DNA of 64,000 bases from Pasteurellaceae bacterium Pebbles2 (GCA_023101505.1 LVZA01000001.1:1240001-1304000); one strand, 5' to 3'. Counted from the stretch's first letter, positions 1-11,756 are shown. Numbers and translations: made by a program. The notes: generated from the letters alone by a model not told the origin.

Positions 1-526
1 CGAGCTGTTTTATCAACCAATCTAATTCGTGATCTTTTGCCATTAGCGGATCGCCGCCCGAAAAAATCACTTCTTCAATTTGTGAGTTGGCACTAATGTA
101 ATCTAATGCTTTTTGCCAATTTTCTTTATTTCCTTTGGTTTGATCATAAGGAAAATGACGACGGAAACAATAACGGCAATTTACCGCACAGCCACCTTTT
201 ACCATTAATAACAATCGGTTATGGTATTTGTGCAAAATATTTGGCGCAGCCGTTTGCTGTTCTTCTAGCGGATCTTTATTAAAACCCTCAGCGGTCAAAA
301 ACTCTTGTTGCAAGGTCATTACTTGTAAAAAAAGCGGATCTTGAGCATTGCCTTTTTGCATTTTTTGAATGAAAGGCAAAGGAACTCGCATAGGAAATAA
401 TTGACGGGCTGCGATGTCATTTACAAAATTTTCTGCGGGTAAATCCAACATTTCCAGCAGAATTTTAGGGTCAGAAACGGCATTTGCAAGAATATTTAAC
501 CAATTTTTTGTTTTTTTCTCTTTCAT
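1..526 (-). CDS. epmB: EF-P (R)-beta-lysine 2,3-aminomutase EpmB, N-terminal part
   Basis: Radical-SAM enzyme that makes (R)-beta-lysine for modification of elongation factor P. The gene runs off the left edge, so only the first 175 or so residues are visible. The complementary strand reads MKEKKTKNWLN from an ATG at 524-526. It contains the radical-SAM cluster motif GCAVNCRYCFRRH (CxxxCxxC, about + strand 155-190), followed by FSGGDPLMA, both typical of lysine-2,3-aminomutase relatives. It diverges from efp, its own substrate gene, across 67 bases; this pairing is common in gammaproteobacteria. Product identity is secure; the missing C-terminal half should hold the PLP-lysine and remaining substrate-binding residues. 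Confidence 0.93.
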   Translation of the reverse strand, partial: MKEKKTKNWLNILANAVSDPKILLEMLDLPAENFVNDIAARQLFPMRVPLPFIQKMQKGNAQDPLFLQVMTLQQEFLTAEGFNKDPLEEQQTAAPNILHKYHNRLLLMVKGGCAVNCRYCFRRHFPYDQTKGNKENWQKALDYISANSQIEEVIFSGGDPLMAKDHELDWLIKQL

Positions 527-593
527 AATTGGAATGTTTTGAGTTAGAATACGCATCATTCAAAATCTGGGTAATTTTTTTAAGGATATTTAT

Positions 594-1160
594 ATGGCCT
601 CTTACTCTACCACAGACTTTAAGCCGGGTCTAAAATTTATGCAAGACGGTGAGCCTTGCGTAATCGTTGAAAACGAATTTGTAAAACCAGGAAAAGGTCA
701 AGCATTTACTCGTACTCGTATTCGCAAATTGATTTCAGGTAAAGTTTTAGATATCAACTTCAAATCAGGCACTTCTGTTGAAGCGGCTGATGTGATGGAT
801 CTAAACTTAACCTATTCATATAAAGATGAAGATTTCTGGTATTTTATGCACCCAGAAACATTCGAACAATATTCTGCTGATGCAAAAGCGGTAGGCGATG
901 CAGAAAAATGGTTATTAGACCAAGCAGATTGTATCATCACTTTATGGAACGGTTCGCCAATTTCAGTAACTCCACCAAACTTCGTGGAATTAGAAATTGT
1001 TGAAACTGACCCAGGTTTGAAAGGCGACACCGCAGGAACTGGCGGTAAACCAGCAACCTTAAGCACAGGTGCTGTGGTTAAAGTACCTTTATTCGTTCAA
1101 ATTGGCGAAGTGATCAAAGTAGATACTCGTTCAGGCGAATATGTTTCACGTGTGAAATAA
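594..1160 (+). CDS. efp: Elongation factor P
   Basis: Translation factor that binds between the P and E sites and relieves ribosome stalling at polyproline. The 188-residue protein has the normal family length and three beta-barrel domains. The modification loop reads KPGKGQAF, placing the acceptor lysine at Lys34, the residue that receives beta-lysine through EpmA and EpmB. The start ATG follows AAGGATAT at 581-588. The gene is divergent from epmB and ends at an inverted pair of uptake sequences that forms a terminator. No anomalies seen. Confidence 0.98.
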   Translation: MASYSTTDFKPGLKFMQDGEPCVIVENEFVKPGKGQAFTRTRIRKLISGKVLDINFKSGTSVEAADVMDLNLTYSYKDEDFWYFMHPETFEQYSADAKAVGDAEKWLLDQADCIITLWNGSPISVTPPNFVELEIVETDPGLKGDTAGTGGKPATLSTGAVVKVPLFVQIGEVIKVDTRSGEYVSRVK

Positions 1161-1176
1161 GTTTTAAAACTGCTTC

Positions 1177-1230
1177 AAAAAGCACCGCACTTTTGCATTT
1201 ATTTGCATAAAAAGTGCGGTGTTTTTTTTT
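1177..1230. terminator. Terminator built from an inverted uptake-sequence pair
   Basis: ACCGCACTTTT (1184-1194) and AAAAGTGCGGT (about 1210-1220) form a stem, extended by flanking CAC/GTG and followed by a run of nine T. It lies between the convergent efp and the AraC-type gene and can serve efp; the A-rich left flank makes it usable on both strands. Confidence 0.85.
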
Positions 1231-1246
1231 GATATTTTTTCTTTTC

Positions 1247-2155
1247 TTACGCTTTGACGCTTTCTTTGCGGTATTGGCTTGGCGGTAAGCCATAAACGGA
1301 TTTAAAGGTTTTGCTGAAATGCGCTTCTGATTGATAACCCACATCTAAAGCGATTGCCAACACAGAATTTTGTGTTTGTAACAACAGTTGCGCCGCTTTT
1401 TGTAGGCGGATTGAGGTTAAAAATTTTGCTGGCGACGTGCCAATTTTCTGCTGAAAAACACGAATAAAATTTGCCCTAGACATATTGGCGAGTTGTGCCA
1501 GCATTTCAACGTGCCACGGCTGTTGTGGCGCATTTAAAATAGCTGAAATAGCGTTATTCAAACGTCGATCTTGTAAGCCAGCCAAAATCCCTTGTTGTGG
1601 TGTGTCGTGTGCCAAATGGTTACGCAAAATGTAAGTGAATAGCACTTGTGAAAGCGAATTAATAATGGAATGCGCAGCTAATTTATTGTCTTGTGCTTCA
1701 ATCTTAAACAGCTCAATGAGCTTCATAATCGGTGTATCAGTGAGCGAAAAATGCAAATAATCGGGGAAATTTTCAATGAGTGCCGATTGTTTTGCATAAT
1801 AAAATGCACCACAAAACATTTCTAAATCGGCTTTTCCCTTGCCGTTCGCTAATGTTTGATAGGCAGAATGTCGCTCAAGCTGATAAAGTGCGGTGTGTTT
1901 TTTGCTTGTTTTTTGTGCGTTATGTAAATCGTGCGGCAAGCCTTTCGGCAAGAAAAAAATATCGCCTGCTTTTAAATGAATTTGTTTAGCAGATAAATGA
2001 GCAATGGCTTCTCCTTGCAAAATTAAGTGGAAAACGCCCTGATGCTCGCCCTCTTTTGGTGGGTGATTTATTTCCCAGTTCCCTTGTAATAAGCAATGTG
2101 TGTGAACTTCGCCTTTAATTTGTAAAAGCTGGATTAAATGATCTAAAACGTCCAT
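1247..2155 (-). CDS. AraC-family transcriptional regulator with N-terminal cupin
   Basis: Probable one-component regulator of 302 residues. The N-terminal 190 or so residues look like the cupin domain found in many AraC proteins (for example GDIFFLPKGLPHDLH near residue 65-80). The C-terminal 100 residues are a double helix-turn-helix AraC module: HVEMLAQLANMSRANFIRVF, then VLAIALDVGYQSEAHFSKTF and a final GLPPSQYR. It diverges across 125 bases from the AhpD-like gene at 2281, which it most likely controls. From memory, H. influenzae has the same divergent pair (about HI1052/HI1053). The inducer is unknown. Not assigned to a named regulator. Confidence 0.85.
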   Translation of the reverse strand: MDVLDHLIQLLQIKGEVHTHCLLQGNWEINHPPKEGEHQGVFHLILQGEAIAHLSAKQIHLKAGDIFFLPKGLPHDLHNAQKTSKKHTALYQLERHSAYQTLANGKGKADLEMFCGAFYYAKQSALIENFPDYLHFSLTDTPIMKLIELFKIEAQDNKLAAHSIINSLSQVLFTYILRNHLAHDTPQQGILAGLQDRRLNNAISAILNAPQQPWHVEMLAQLANMSRANFIRVFQQKIGTSPAKFLTSIRLQKAAQLLLQTQNSVLAIALDVGYQSEAHFSKTFKSVYGLPPSQYRKESVKA

Positions 2156-2280
2156 AGCGCTGCCTAAATGAGATAATTTGAATAAAAATTAAGATAAAAA
2201 AACAAGTTTGTAGTAAGATTTTAGCACAGAATACGCACATCAAATGATTTTATTCCATCAACAAAAATTAGGAGCATATT

Positions 2281-2619
2281 ATGTTTGCAGATTGGAAAGA
2301 ACAAACCGCACATACTAAACAATCTTTTGGCGCATTAGGTAAAAAATACCCGAAAATGTTACAGGCTTATGGCGCATTAGGCGCAGCGGCTGCAGAGGGT
2401 GATGTATTAGATGCAAAAACCAGAGAATTAATCGCATTAGCTGTTGCGGTAACAACACGTTGTGAAAGCTGCATTTCTGTGCACGCAGTAGAAGCGGCTA
2501 AAGTGGGTGCAACGGAAGAAGAAATTGCGGCAGCATTAGCAATGTCAATTTCATTAAATGCAGGTGCGGCTTATACGTATTCTTTACGTGCCTTAGAAGC
2601 ATTTAATACACAAAAATAA
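2281..2619 (+). CDS. AhpD-like carboxymuconolactone decarboxylase-family protein
   Basis: Small all-helical protein of 112 residues of the CMD/AhpD fold. It carries the redox signature C61-E-S-C64-I-S-V-H68, with Glu49 in the preceding helix. In AhpD this arrangement gives peroxidase activity and uses a dithiol; single-domain members such as this form hexamers. The catalytic CxxC and His point to a thiol-peroxidase-like role rather than true gamma-carboxymuconolactone decarboxylation. The start follows TTAGGAGC at 2268-2275. Adjacent divergent AraC regulator suggests inducible expression, perhaps by an oxidant or electrophile; that is inference. Confidence 0.85.
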   Translation: MFADWKEQTAHTKQSFGALGKKYPKMLQAYGALGAAAAEGDVLDAKTRELIALAVAVTTRCESCISVHAVEAAKVGATEEEIAAALAMSISLNAGAAYTYSLRALEAFNTQK

Positions 2620-2644
2620 GTTTTGATTTTAAAACATAAATGAT

Positions 2645-2680
2645 AAAAAGAAAGCCAAGGTTATCCTTGGCTTTTCGTTT
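2645..2680. terminator. Intrinsic terminator
   Basis: Perfect 10-bp stem AAAGCCAAGG (2651-2660) / CCTTGGCTTT (2665-2674) with a 4-nt loop, A-run upstream and T-rich sequence downstream. It lies between the convergent AhpD-like gene and perM-like gene and can act in both directions. Confidence 0.85.
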
Positions 2681-2689
2681 ATTTTCAGT

Positions 2690-3763
2690 TTATTTTCCGA
2701 TGGTGCTTAATTCTTCAGTGGACGGCCAAGCATTGACCACCGCTTTAACCAAAGTTGCCAGTGGAATAGCGAAGAATACGCCCCAAAATCCCCATAAACC
2801 ACCGAAAATCAGTACGGCAACGATAATGGTGAGCGGGTGCAAATTCACTGCTTCTGAGAATAAAAACGGCACGAGCAAATTGCCGTCGAGTAATTGGCTG
2901 ACCACATAAGCGATCATAATGTACCAAAATGTCGAATGATCACCGAATTGGAAGATTGCTACTAATGCCACAGGAATGCTGACTAATACCGCGCCCACAT
3001 AAGGCACTAACACAGAAATCCCCACTGCGACGGATAATAAAAGTGGATAATTTAAGCCGAAGAACAAAAAGATAATGTAAGTTACGGCAGTAACAATCAC
3101 GATTTCGATGAGCTTGCCACGAATATAATTAGCGATTTGTAATTGCATTTCTTGCCATACTTTGTCTGCAAGATGACGGTTTTTAGGTAAAAAATGCATA
3201 AAAGAGTTAATTAATATGCGTTTATCTTTCAGCATAAAAAACATCATTAACGGCACTAAAAATGCATAAATTCCGATGCTAACTAAATTCACAATGGAAC
3301 TTAAGGAAAATTTCACCGCACTTTCGCCAAAGGCTAAAATCTTTTCACGAGTTGAGCTGAAAAAGCTCTCGATCATTTGGTAATCCACTAATTCAGGATA
3401 ATTTTCAGGCAGTTTTGCTACCCATTCGTGCAATTTGTTGAACATATTCGGCAAATCGCTTAATAAATTGATGGTTTGCCCAATTAAGTTTGGCAACAAG
3501 CCGAACACTAATAGCAGCGTAATGGTGATAAAGCCGCCAAGTACGAAAAAGATTGCCAGCATTCGAGGCATACGCAACTTTGTCGAAAGGAAGTTAATCG
3601 GAATTTCAAGCAGGTAAGAAAGCACAATAGCGATTAATAGCGGCGCAATCAAATCACTGAAAAAATAAATTGCGATAAATCCGAACAATAAAATCGCCGC
3701 CAATCCCATTGCCTGTGGATCGCTAAAGCGACGAGCGTACCAGCTTTTCAGCATTTCAATCAT
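2690..3763 (-). CDS. AI-2E family (PerM-like) membrane permease
   Basis: Integral inner-membrane protein of 357 residues with about eight hydrophobic segments: paired helices near residues 15-75, another near 150-180, and a dense block from about 215 to 340. The architecture and motifs ([41 protein letters not shown]) are those of the AI-2E transporter/PerM family. Members export small molecules or ions, and substrates are known for only a few, so no substrate is assigned. Upstream is the divergent arfA. Full length, no defects seen. Confidence 0.85.
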   Translation of the reverse strand: MIEMLKSWYARRFSDPQAMGLAAILLFGFIAIYFFSDLIAPLLIAIVLSYLLEIPINFLSTKLRMPRMLAIFFVLGGFITITLLLVFGLLPNLIGQTINLLSDLPNMFNKLHEWVAKLPENYPELVDYQMIESFFSSTREKILAFGESAVKFSLSSIVNLVSIGIYAFLVPLMMFFMLKDKRILINSFMHFLPKNRHLADKVWQEMQLQIANYIRGKLIEIVIVTAVTYIIFLFFGLNYPLLLSVAVGISVLVPYVGAVLVSIPVALVAIFQFGDHSTFWYIMIAYVVSQLLDGNLLVPFLFSEAVNLHPLTIIVAVLIFGGLWGFWGVFFAIPLATLVKAVVNAWPSTEELSTIGK

Positions 3764-3862
3764 AGTATTCCTTTTTTATAGCCAAAATTTTTATGATTAT
3801 AAGTTAAATTTTTGTTGAATTACATATATAATAACCGATGTTTATTAATAAGTGAGGAAAAT

Positions 3863-4156
3863 ATGGCAAAGAAAAAGGTTATTTTGTCGAGCAGTGTTGA
3901 AATGCAAGGCACAACCACTTACCAACACGGGCGAGGCGTTATTCGAGATAATGCAATTCAGGCATTATTAAGTGATAAATTATTCCGCCAGCGTATTGAG
4001 AAAAAATTAAAAGGCAAAGGCAGCTACCAGCGTAAAGCGAAGCACGCAAGCAAATGGAGCGAAAAGCCCGATAATAAAATTTCTGTTTTGAGAGATTTTA
4101 TTATCGGGTTTTTCTTAAACCAGAAATTTCATTTTAATAACAATATCTTACATTAG
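3863..4156 (+). CDS. arfA: Alternative ribosome-rescue factor ArfA
   Basis: Rescues ribosomes stalled on nonstop mRNAs by recruiting RF2, as a back-up to tmRNA. The start chosen is ATG 3863, preceded by GTGAGGAAA, giving [11 protein letters not shown]. An upstream in-frame ATG at 3812 lacks a ribosome-binding site. The core matches the family: [39 protein letters not shown]. As read, the protein is 97 residues with a hydrophobic tail after about residue 75. A perfect hairpin inside the frame (4067-4108) is expected to cut or terminate the mRNA, so the normal product would be shorter and tagged by tmRNA when tmRNA works. This autoregulation is established for arfA in E. coli and relatives. Confidence 0.92.
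   Translation: MAKKKVILSSSVEMQGTTTYQHGRGVIRDNAIQALLSDKLFRQRIEKKLKGKGSYQRKAKHASKWSEKPDNKISVLRDFIIGFFLNQKFHFNNNILH
4067..4115 (+). promoter_or_regulatory. arfA intragenic nonstop hairpin (terminator / RNase III site)
   Basis: A perfect 14-bp stem within the arfA reading frame: 4067-4080 (CCCGATAATAAAAT) pairs with 4095-4108, around a 14-nt loop, followed by five T. The position, about 70 codons into the gene and before the stop codon at 4154-4156, matches the known arfA design in which termination or RNase III cleavage yields an mRNA without a stop codon. Confidence 0.88.
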
Positions 4157-4169
4157 AAAGGAAATTAAT

Positions 4170-4463
4170 ATGTCATCAACAACACACAACTTATTCAGCA
4201 ATACTTGGAATGTACGCATTAGCGACCCAGGCGAGGAGGGAGCGCAAAGCCATTTCTTTGAAACTATTTACATCACTTTAGATGCTCACGTTGATGGCGA
4301 TAATATCGTTTATGAATTTACTCGAAAAGTGGAAAACGAAGTAAAAATCCACCGCACTTTCAATGAGTTAAATGAACTATTTAAATTCCTTGCTGATTAT
4401 TTAGATCCTGTGGCACTTGGCGGATTAGGCGTTAAAATCGGGCAATTAGGCTTGGCAAAATAG
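4170..4463 (+). CDS. Conserved small protein of unknown function
   Basis: A 97-residue protein I cannot assign to a function. It starts at ATG 4170 after AAGGAAAT, 13 bases beyond the arfA stop. It appears soluble and acidic, with no signal peptide or membrane segment. The middle (HFFETIYITLDAHVDGDNIVYEF) looks like alternating beta-strands, and the C-terminal part (ELNELFKFLADYL...LGGLGVKIGQLGLAK) ends in a glycine-rich helix. It ends at an uptake-sequence terminator. Codon use resembles the neighbours, so it is likely a real Pasteurellaceae gene. Because the arfA hairpin lies upstream, expression from the arfA promoter would need read-through. Confidence 0.75.
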   Translation: MSSTTHNLFSNTWNVRISDPGEEGAQSHFFETIYITLDAHVDGDNIVYEFTRKVENEVKIHRTFNELNELFKFLADYLDPVALGGLGVKIGQLGLAK

Positions 4464-4475
4464 GCTAAATTCTTT

Positions 4476-4516
4476 AAAAAAACACCGCACTTTTATAAAA
4501 ACTGCGGTGTTTTTTA
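4476..4516. terminator. Uptake-sequence-derived terminator
   Basis: AACACCGCAC...CTGCGGTGTT stem with T-rich tail. The left arm holds an exact uptake core (ACCGCACTT); the right arm is degenerate (ACTGCGGT). It lies between the convergent small gene at 4170 and gor. Confidence 0.8.
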
Positions 4517-4533
4517 TTAAGTTTTTTAAGTGC

Positions 4534-5904
4534 TTATCGCATTGTTACAAATTCTTCTGAACCTGTTGGGTGGATTGCGACGGTGTTGTCGAAATCGGCT
4601 TTGGTTGCGCCCATTTTGATCGCAACGGCGAAGCCTTGAATCATTTCGTCCACGCCGAAACCGATGCCGTGTAAGCCAACAACTTTTTCTTCTTTGCCGA
4701 CGCAGACTAATTTCATACGGCAAGGCTGGCGGTGCTGAGTAACGGCGGTGTACATTGCGGTAAAGGTTGATTTATACACTTTTACATTTTCTTCGCCATA
4801 TTGTTCAATCGCTTGCGGTTCAGTTAAACCGATTGTGCCGATAGGTGGGTGGCTAAACACCACGGTAGGCACAAGATTGTAGTCTAAATGTTCATTCGGT
4901 TTGTTGTTGAATAAACGCTCAGACAAACGACGACCTGCCGCCACAGCAACTGGTGTTAATTCAATGCCGCCCTCAATAATATCGCCCACGGCATAAATAT
5001 TAGCGACGTTAGTATTTTGGAATTTATCTACCTTAATAAAACCACGTTCGTTCGTCGCCACACCTGTCGCTTCAAGGTTAATCACGTCCGTTGCTGGTTC
5101 ACGTCCAATAGCCCACACAAGGCTGTCGATTTCTGTTTGGCGACCATCTTTTAATGTTAAAGTTAATGAGCCGTCAGCATTTTTCACCACTTCTTCTGGC
5201 GTGGCTTGGGTGTGTAAGTGAATGCCATCTTGAGCTAATACTTCAAGCAAAGTGTCCACGATTAACGGATCTTGGTTGCGGAGTGGTGCGTGTTGGCGTA
5301 CGAATAAATGGGTTTCTACACCGAAACTGTTGAACACACCAGCCAATTCCACAGCAATGTAGCCTGCGCCCACGATTGCCACACGTTTCGGTAAAGCGTT
5401 CAATGCAAATACACCATCAGAAGTAATACCGTATTCAGCTCCTTTTATGGCAGGAATAGTTGGTCGTCCGCCAGTGGCGATTAAAATATGATCGGCAGTA
5501 ACTTGCTCTGAGCTACCGTCTGCATAACGCACTTCAACGGTGTTGGTGTTGACAAATTTTGCAAAGCCATTTAATACATCAATGTTATTTTTGCTTAATA
5601 CATTGTTATAAGAGGTGTGAATACGCCCAATATAGGCTTGGCGGCTTTCTACTAATTTGGCGTAATCAAAATGTTTGAGTTCCACATCAAAGCCATAATC
5701 AGGGGCATAATGCTTGATTGCTTCGGCAACTTGTGCGCCATAAAACATCACTTTTTTCGGTACACAACCCACGTTTACACAAGTGCCACCCAAATATTTT
5801 GCTTCGATAATCGCACATTTTTTGCCATAGCTCGCCGCTCGGTTAATTGAGGCGATGCCGCCGCTACCGCCACCGATAGCCAAATAATCATAATGTTTAG
5901 TCAT
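4534..5904 (-). CDS. gor: Glutathione-disulfide reductase
   Basis: NADPH-dependent flavoenzyme that reduces GSSG to GSH in the cytoplasm. The 456-residue length is normal. The N-terminal FAD-binding motif [12 protein letters not shown] (residues 9-20) is followed by the redox-active disulfide [13 protein letters not shown], Cys42 and Cys47. The central NADPH-binding Rossmann motif is [17 protein letters not shown]. The C-terminal interface domain ends with [12 protein letters not shown], which supplies the catalytic His-Glu pair. It is transcribed leftward toward an uptake-sequence terminator shared with the convergent gene at 4170. All key residues present. Confidence 0.96.
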   Translation of the reverse strand: MTKHYDYLAIGGGSGGIASINRAASYGKKCAIIEAKYLGGTCVNVGCVPKKVMFYGAQVAEAIKHYAPDYGFDVELKHFDYAKLVESRQAYIGRIHTSYNNVLSKNNIDVLNGFAKFVNTNTVEVRYADGSSEQVTADHILIATGGRPTIPAIKGAEYGITSDGVFALNALPKRVAIVGAGYIAVELAGVFNSFGVETHLFVRQHAPLRNQDPLIVDTLLEVLAQDGIHLHTQATPEEVVKNADGSLTLTLKDGRQTEIDSLVWAIGREPATDVINLEATGVATNERGFIKVDKFQNTNVANIYAVGDIIEGGIELTPVAVAAGRRLSERLFNNKPNEHLDYNLVPTVVFSHPPIGTIGLTEPQAIEQYGEENVKVYKSTFTAMYTAVTQHRQPCRMKLVCVGKEEKVVGLHGIGFGVDEMIQGFAVAIKMGATKADFDNTVAIHPTGSEEFVTMR

Positions 5905-6058
5905 TTCTATTTCCTTGATAATGATAAGTTGCGCTTATTTTGCCGAAAAAGCAGCAAAGTCGCAATGGAATTAAGAAAATTACTTTAATCGGTTTTTTCG
6001 ATAAATTTTCACCGCACTTTTAGCGAATATGTGGGCTGAAATTTTTCGCAAAGTGCGG

Positions 6059-6466
6059 TTAAACTTTAAGCCATTCTGCGACTAACTGATCGGTAATTTC
6101 TTCGTGCGACCACATACTGCTAATTTCAGGCATTGGGAATTTGCTGTGGTTATAGCCCACCAAGCGAGTATAGTCAAAGGCAGCGTGTGGATAACCGTTC
6201 ACCAACAAGAAACCCTTATAACCATCTTCCGACCAACAGATTTGAAATTGACGAGCCTCGTGCTTGCCCTCAATACTGTCCACACCGTAAACATATAGGC
6301 TATCGACAATCGGTTGCTCTTGGTTATTCAAATCCATTGCGTAAAAATAGCCCGTTTCGCCGTCGTCCTCAAACATCACCACCAAGTGTTCGTGCTCAGT
6401 GGAATGCGCACCAAACCGCTTTTTTTGCCCAATGAGGTGTTTGTCTTCTAAAACTAGATGTAGCAT
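6059..6466 (-). CDS. DUF2251-type conserved protein
   Basis: A 135-residue soluble protein resembling the DUF2251 family, recognisable from VVMFEDDGETGYFYAMDL near residues 29-46 and the C-terminal region ending HEEITDQLVAEWLKV. No signal peptide or membrane segment is present, and no catalytic motif is recognised. Function is unknown; some relatives are annotated as immunity-like proteins, but nothing in this context (eno upstream, gor downstream, no toxin gene) supports that here. Start ATG at 6466 follows TTAGGAGAAAAA on the complementary strand, a strong ribosome-binding site. Confidence 0.75.
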   Translation of the reverse strand: MLHLVLEDKHLIGQKKRFGAHSTEHEHLVVMFEDDGETGYFYAMDLNNQEQPIVDSLYVYGVDSIEGKHEARQFQICWSEDGYKGFLLVNGYPHAAFDYTRLVGYNHSKFPMPEISSMWSHEEITDQLVAEWLKV

Positions 6467-6484
6467 TTTTTCTCCTAAATCGAA

Positions 6485-6535
6485 TAAAAAAACACCGCAC
6501 TTTACCTATTTTTAACCAAAGTGCGGTGTTAATTT
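6485..6535. terminator. Uptake-sequence terminator downstream of eno
   Basis: Perfect 13-bp stem: AACACCGCACTTT (6491-6503) with AAAGTGCGGTGTT (6518-6530). On the minus strand, the direction of eno, the stem is followed by TTTTTTT. Both arms contain exact uptake cores. Confidence 0.88.
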
Positions 6536-6562
6536 CACGAGTTTTTTACTCTAATCAGCGAA

Positions 6563-7882
<1,320 letters not shown>

Positions 7883-7983
7883 TTAATCTAAAATCGGTAC
7901 ATAATTTCCCCGATATGGTATAGATCTTTCAGTGATTTGTCTTGCAAAAAATCACTATAATTTGATCTATTATCGGTTTTTTG

Positions 7984-9663
<1,680 letters not shown>

Positions 9664-9768
9664 TCAAGACGGGAGAGTAGTTTACATCAAACTGCAAATT
9701 AACTCAACGAAATTCACGCAATGATCGATGGTGGAAAGGTGAAAAAGTGCGGTGGAAATTTTGAATGT

Positions 9769-9799
9769 TTTCCCTAGGGCTTGGCTTACCCTAGGGAAA
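9769..9799. repeat. Perfect hairpin with CCCTAGGG core
   Basis: TTTCCCTAGGG (9769-9779) pairs perfectly with CCCTAGGGAAA (9789-9799) around a 9-nt loop. It is in the ygfZ-pyrG gap. There is no T-run on either side, so it is not a standard terminator; it could be an mRNA-stabilising or processing hairpin, or a small dispersed repeat. Confidence 0.6.
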
Positions 9800-9827
9800 T
9801 CTCACGTTGCTTGCGGCAATGTGGATC

Positions 9828-10715
9828 TTATTCCAGCGAATAAGGCAAAGCAGATAAGGTGAATTCGTCGCTAGTGTTTGGCAATCTAAAACGCTGTTCA
9901 GGGGCAAGATCATTGTTTAAAACGACTTGTGCTGATAAAACACCATTAAAACGCACCGCACTTAGCACCGTTCCAGTTTTGCGCCAACCGCTTTCTAGCA
10001 GCATTTCAAGCTCGCTGCCGATGTCAGGTTGAACGTCAGATTGCACGCTAAAAGCAAACATTGCTCGTTTATTTGCACCACGATATTTCGCCCGAGCCAC
10101 GGTTTCTTGCCCAATATAACAGCCTTTTTGGAACGAAATCGCTTGCTCAAGTGCTTGCAAATTCAAGGCTTGCGGAATAAATTCGCCTTGTGTTTCAGCG
10201 TTCAAAATTGGGTAGCCTTGTTGAATATCCCACAAATCCCACATTTCTTTGGCTAAAGGCTGGTTTAATTCCACGCCATAATGATCGCTACATTGCGCTT
10301 CGGTTTTAATCAACAAATTGCGCTCAGCAAATTCGACGTTCAACCAATCGCTAAAATTATTTGCCACGAATTCAGCACGCCCATCGCCTTTCATACCTAA
10401 AAATAACGCAGGCACTAATTCAAAGCTCACTTTGGAAAATACTGCATATTTTTTCAAACCGTCTAAGGCAAGGGGAAGCAGGCTTTTGCGCACCACTAAA
10501 TAAAATTGCTGCTCATTTAAACGAATAAGGCGAAATAAACCGTTTACTTTGCCTTTTGGATCGCAGTGAGCAGTAATGGTTGATTTTCCTTGTGCTACTT
10601 GGCTAAGATCGCAGGTTAATTGCCCTTGTAAAAAGGTTTCTGCATCAACACCTTGCACATCAATTAAAGCGAATTGAGTTAATTCGCACAGTTGTAAATC
10701 TGATTTTGTCATCAT
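9828..10715 (-). CDS. ygfZ: tRNA-modifying protein YgfZ (folate-dependent Fe-S assembly/repair)
   Basis: Folate-binding GcvT-like protein needed for full activity of Fe-S enzymes such as the tRNA methylthiotransferase MiaB. The 295-residue protein shows the N-terminal LIDVQGVDAETFLQGQLTCD segment and the diagnostic motif KGCYIGQETVARAKYRG near residues 205-225, whose Cys is functionally essential in the family. The start lies 8 bases after the yicC stop, indicating that the two leftward genes share a transcript. Confidence 0.93.
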   Translation of the reverse strand: MMTKSDLQLCELTQFALIDVQGVDAETFLQGQLTCDLSQVAQGKSTITAHCDPKGKVNGLFRLIRLNEQQFYLVVRKSLLPLALDGLKKYAVFSKVSFELVPALFLGMKGDGRAEFVANNFSDWLNVEFAERNLLIKTEAQCSDHYGVELNQPLAKEMWDLWDIQQGYPILNAETQGEFIPQALNLQALEQAISFQKGCYIGQETVARAKYRGANKRAMFAFSVQSDVQPDIGSELEMLLESGWRKTGTVLSAVRFNGVLSAQVVLNNDLAPEQRFRLPNTSDEFTLSALPYSLE

Positions 10716-10723
10716 TTACGTCC

Positions 10724-11587
10724 TTATTCTAAATTCTGAATTTGCTCACGCATTTGTTCGATTAACACTTTCAATTCCACTGCTGAAGCCGTAATCTCGC
10801 TATTAATCGATTTCGATGCCAGCGTGTTACTTTCACGGTTAAGTTCTTGCATCATAAAATCCAGTTTGCGCCCCACCGCACCGCCTTTTTTCAGGATTGA
10901 GCTAGTTTCTTTAATGTGCATTTGCAAGCGATCTAATTCTTCTGCTACATCAATGCGTTGCGCCAATAAAATCAGCTCTTGTTCAAGACGTGTCGGGTCA
11001 GGCTGGATTTGTACTTCTTCAAAACGGCTTAACAAACGCTCACGTTGCCATTGCAAAATCTCAGGCATTTTCAACCGCACTTTATCGGCTTCCACCGCAA
11101 TGCCATCTAAACGCTGTTGAATGACGTCTTTTAATTTCTCGCCCTCACGCCCACGCATTGCGATAAACTCTTGTAAAAGTTGGTCGAATGCGTTTAATAA
11201 ATCTTGGCTAATTAAATCCACATCTTGCTCAGGCGTTTCTACCACACCAGGGTAGCGCAGCACGTCGGTTAGGTTAATTTCGCCCTCGCCTGCTTGGTCT
11301 TTAATCCATTTTAATGATTGAATAACTTGCGAAGCCAAATCTTGGTTCAAATGCAATGCGGTTGCGGTTTGTTTTTTGCTGTCGATACGCAGGCTACATT
11401 CAATTTTACCACGGGTTAGATTTTGGCGTAATTTCTCACGCAAGGCATTTTCTAAGCCACGAAATTGTTCAGGTAAACGGAAAAAATTTTCCAAATAACG
11501 CTGATTAACTGAACGAATTTCCCACACGGCATCGCCCCAATCTTTTTTAATTTCAATGCGGGCAAAAGCGGTCATACTGTAAATCAT
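10724..11587 (-). CDS. yicC: YicC-family endoribonuclease
   Basis: Endoribonuclease of the YicC/YloC family, linked to stress and small-RNA turnover in E. coli. Start placed at the ATG complementary to 11585-11587 (MIYSMTAFARIE), preceded by AGAGGATAGC; a longer frame beginning at 11614 lacks a ribosome-binding site. The 287-residue protein has family landmarks WEIRSVNQRYLENFFRLPEQ near the N-terminus and KLDFMMQELNRESNTLASKS near the C-terminus. It diverges from rph, the usual arrangement in gammaproteobacteria. Confidence 0.93.
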   Translation of the reverse strand: MIYSMTAFARIEIKKDWGDAVWEIRSVNQRYLENFFRLPEQFRGLENALREKLRQNLTRGKIECSLRIDSKKQTATALHLNQDLASQVIQSLKWIKDQAGEGEINLTDVLRYPGVVETPEQDVDLISQDLLNAFDQLLQEFIAMRGREGEKLKDVIQQRLDGIAVEADKVRLKMPEILQWQRERLLSRFEEVQIQPDPTRLEQELILLAQRIDVAEELDRLQMHIKETSSILKKGGAVGRKLDFMMQELNRESNTLASKSINSEITASAVELKVLIEQMREQIQNLE

Positions 11588-11710
11588 ATTGCTATCCTCT
11601 CTGTTGTATATCAATTTACTCGGCTATTTTACTGTTAAATTTCGTTTCTGTCATTTTGCGTGCTAAAATAATGCGATTTTTATTAGTAGCCCCCCTCAGG
11701 GTTTTACCCA

Positions 11711-11733
11711 GCTCCCCCGCACGCAGGGGGAGC
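11711..11733. repeat. REP-like GC-rich palindrome between yicC and rph
   Basis: GCTCCCCC (11711-11718) pairs with GGGGGAGC (11726-11733) around a 7-nt loop. It is strikingly GC-rich for this genome, lies in the leader of rph, and is followed by no T-run. It resembles small dispersed palindromes (REP-type); whether it is repeated elsewhere in the genome cannot be seen here. Confidence 0.5.
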
Positions 11734-11756
11734 GAAATGAATGTAAGGAAAACAGA

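Noticed and set aside
1114-1344. 76-codon lysine-rich antisense frame over the efp terminator
   Set aside because: Its sequence is the translation of A-rich uptake/terminator sequence and the end of two real genes; no ribosome-binding site.
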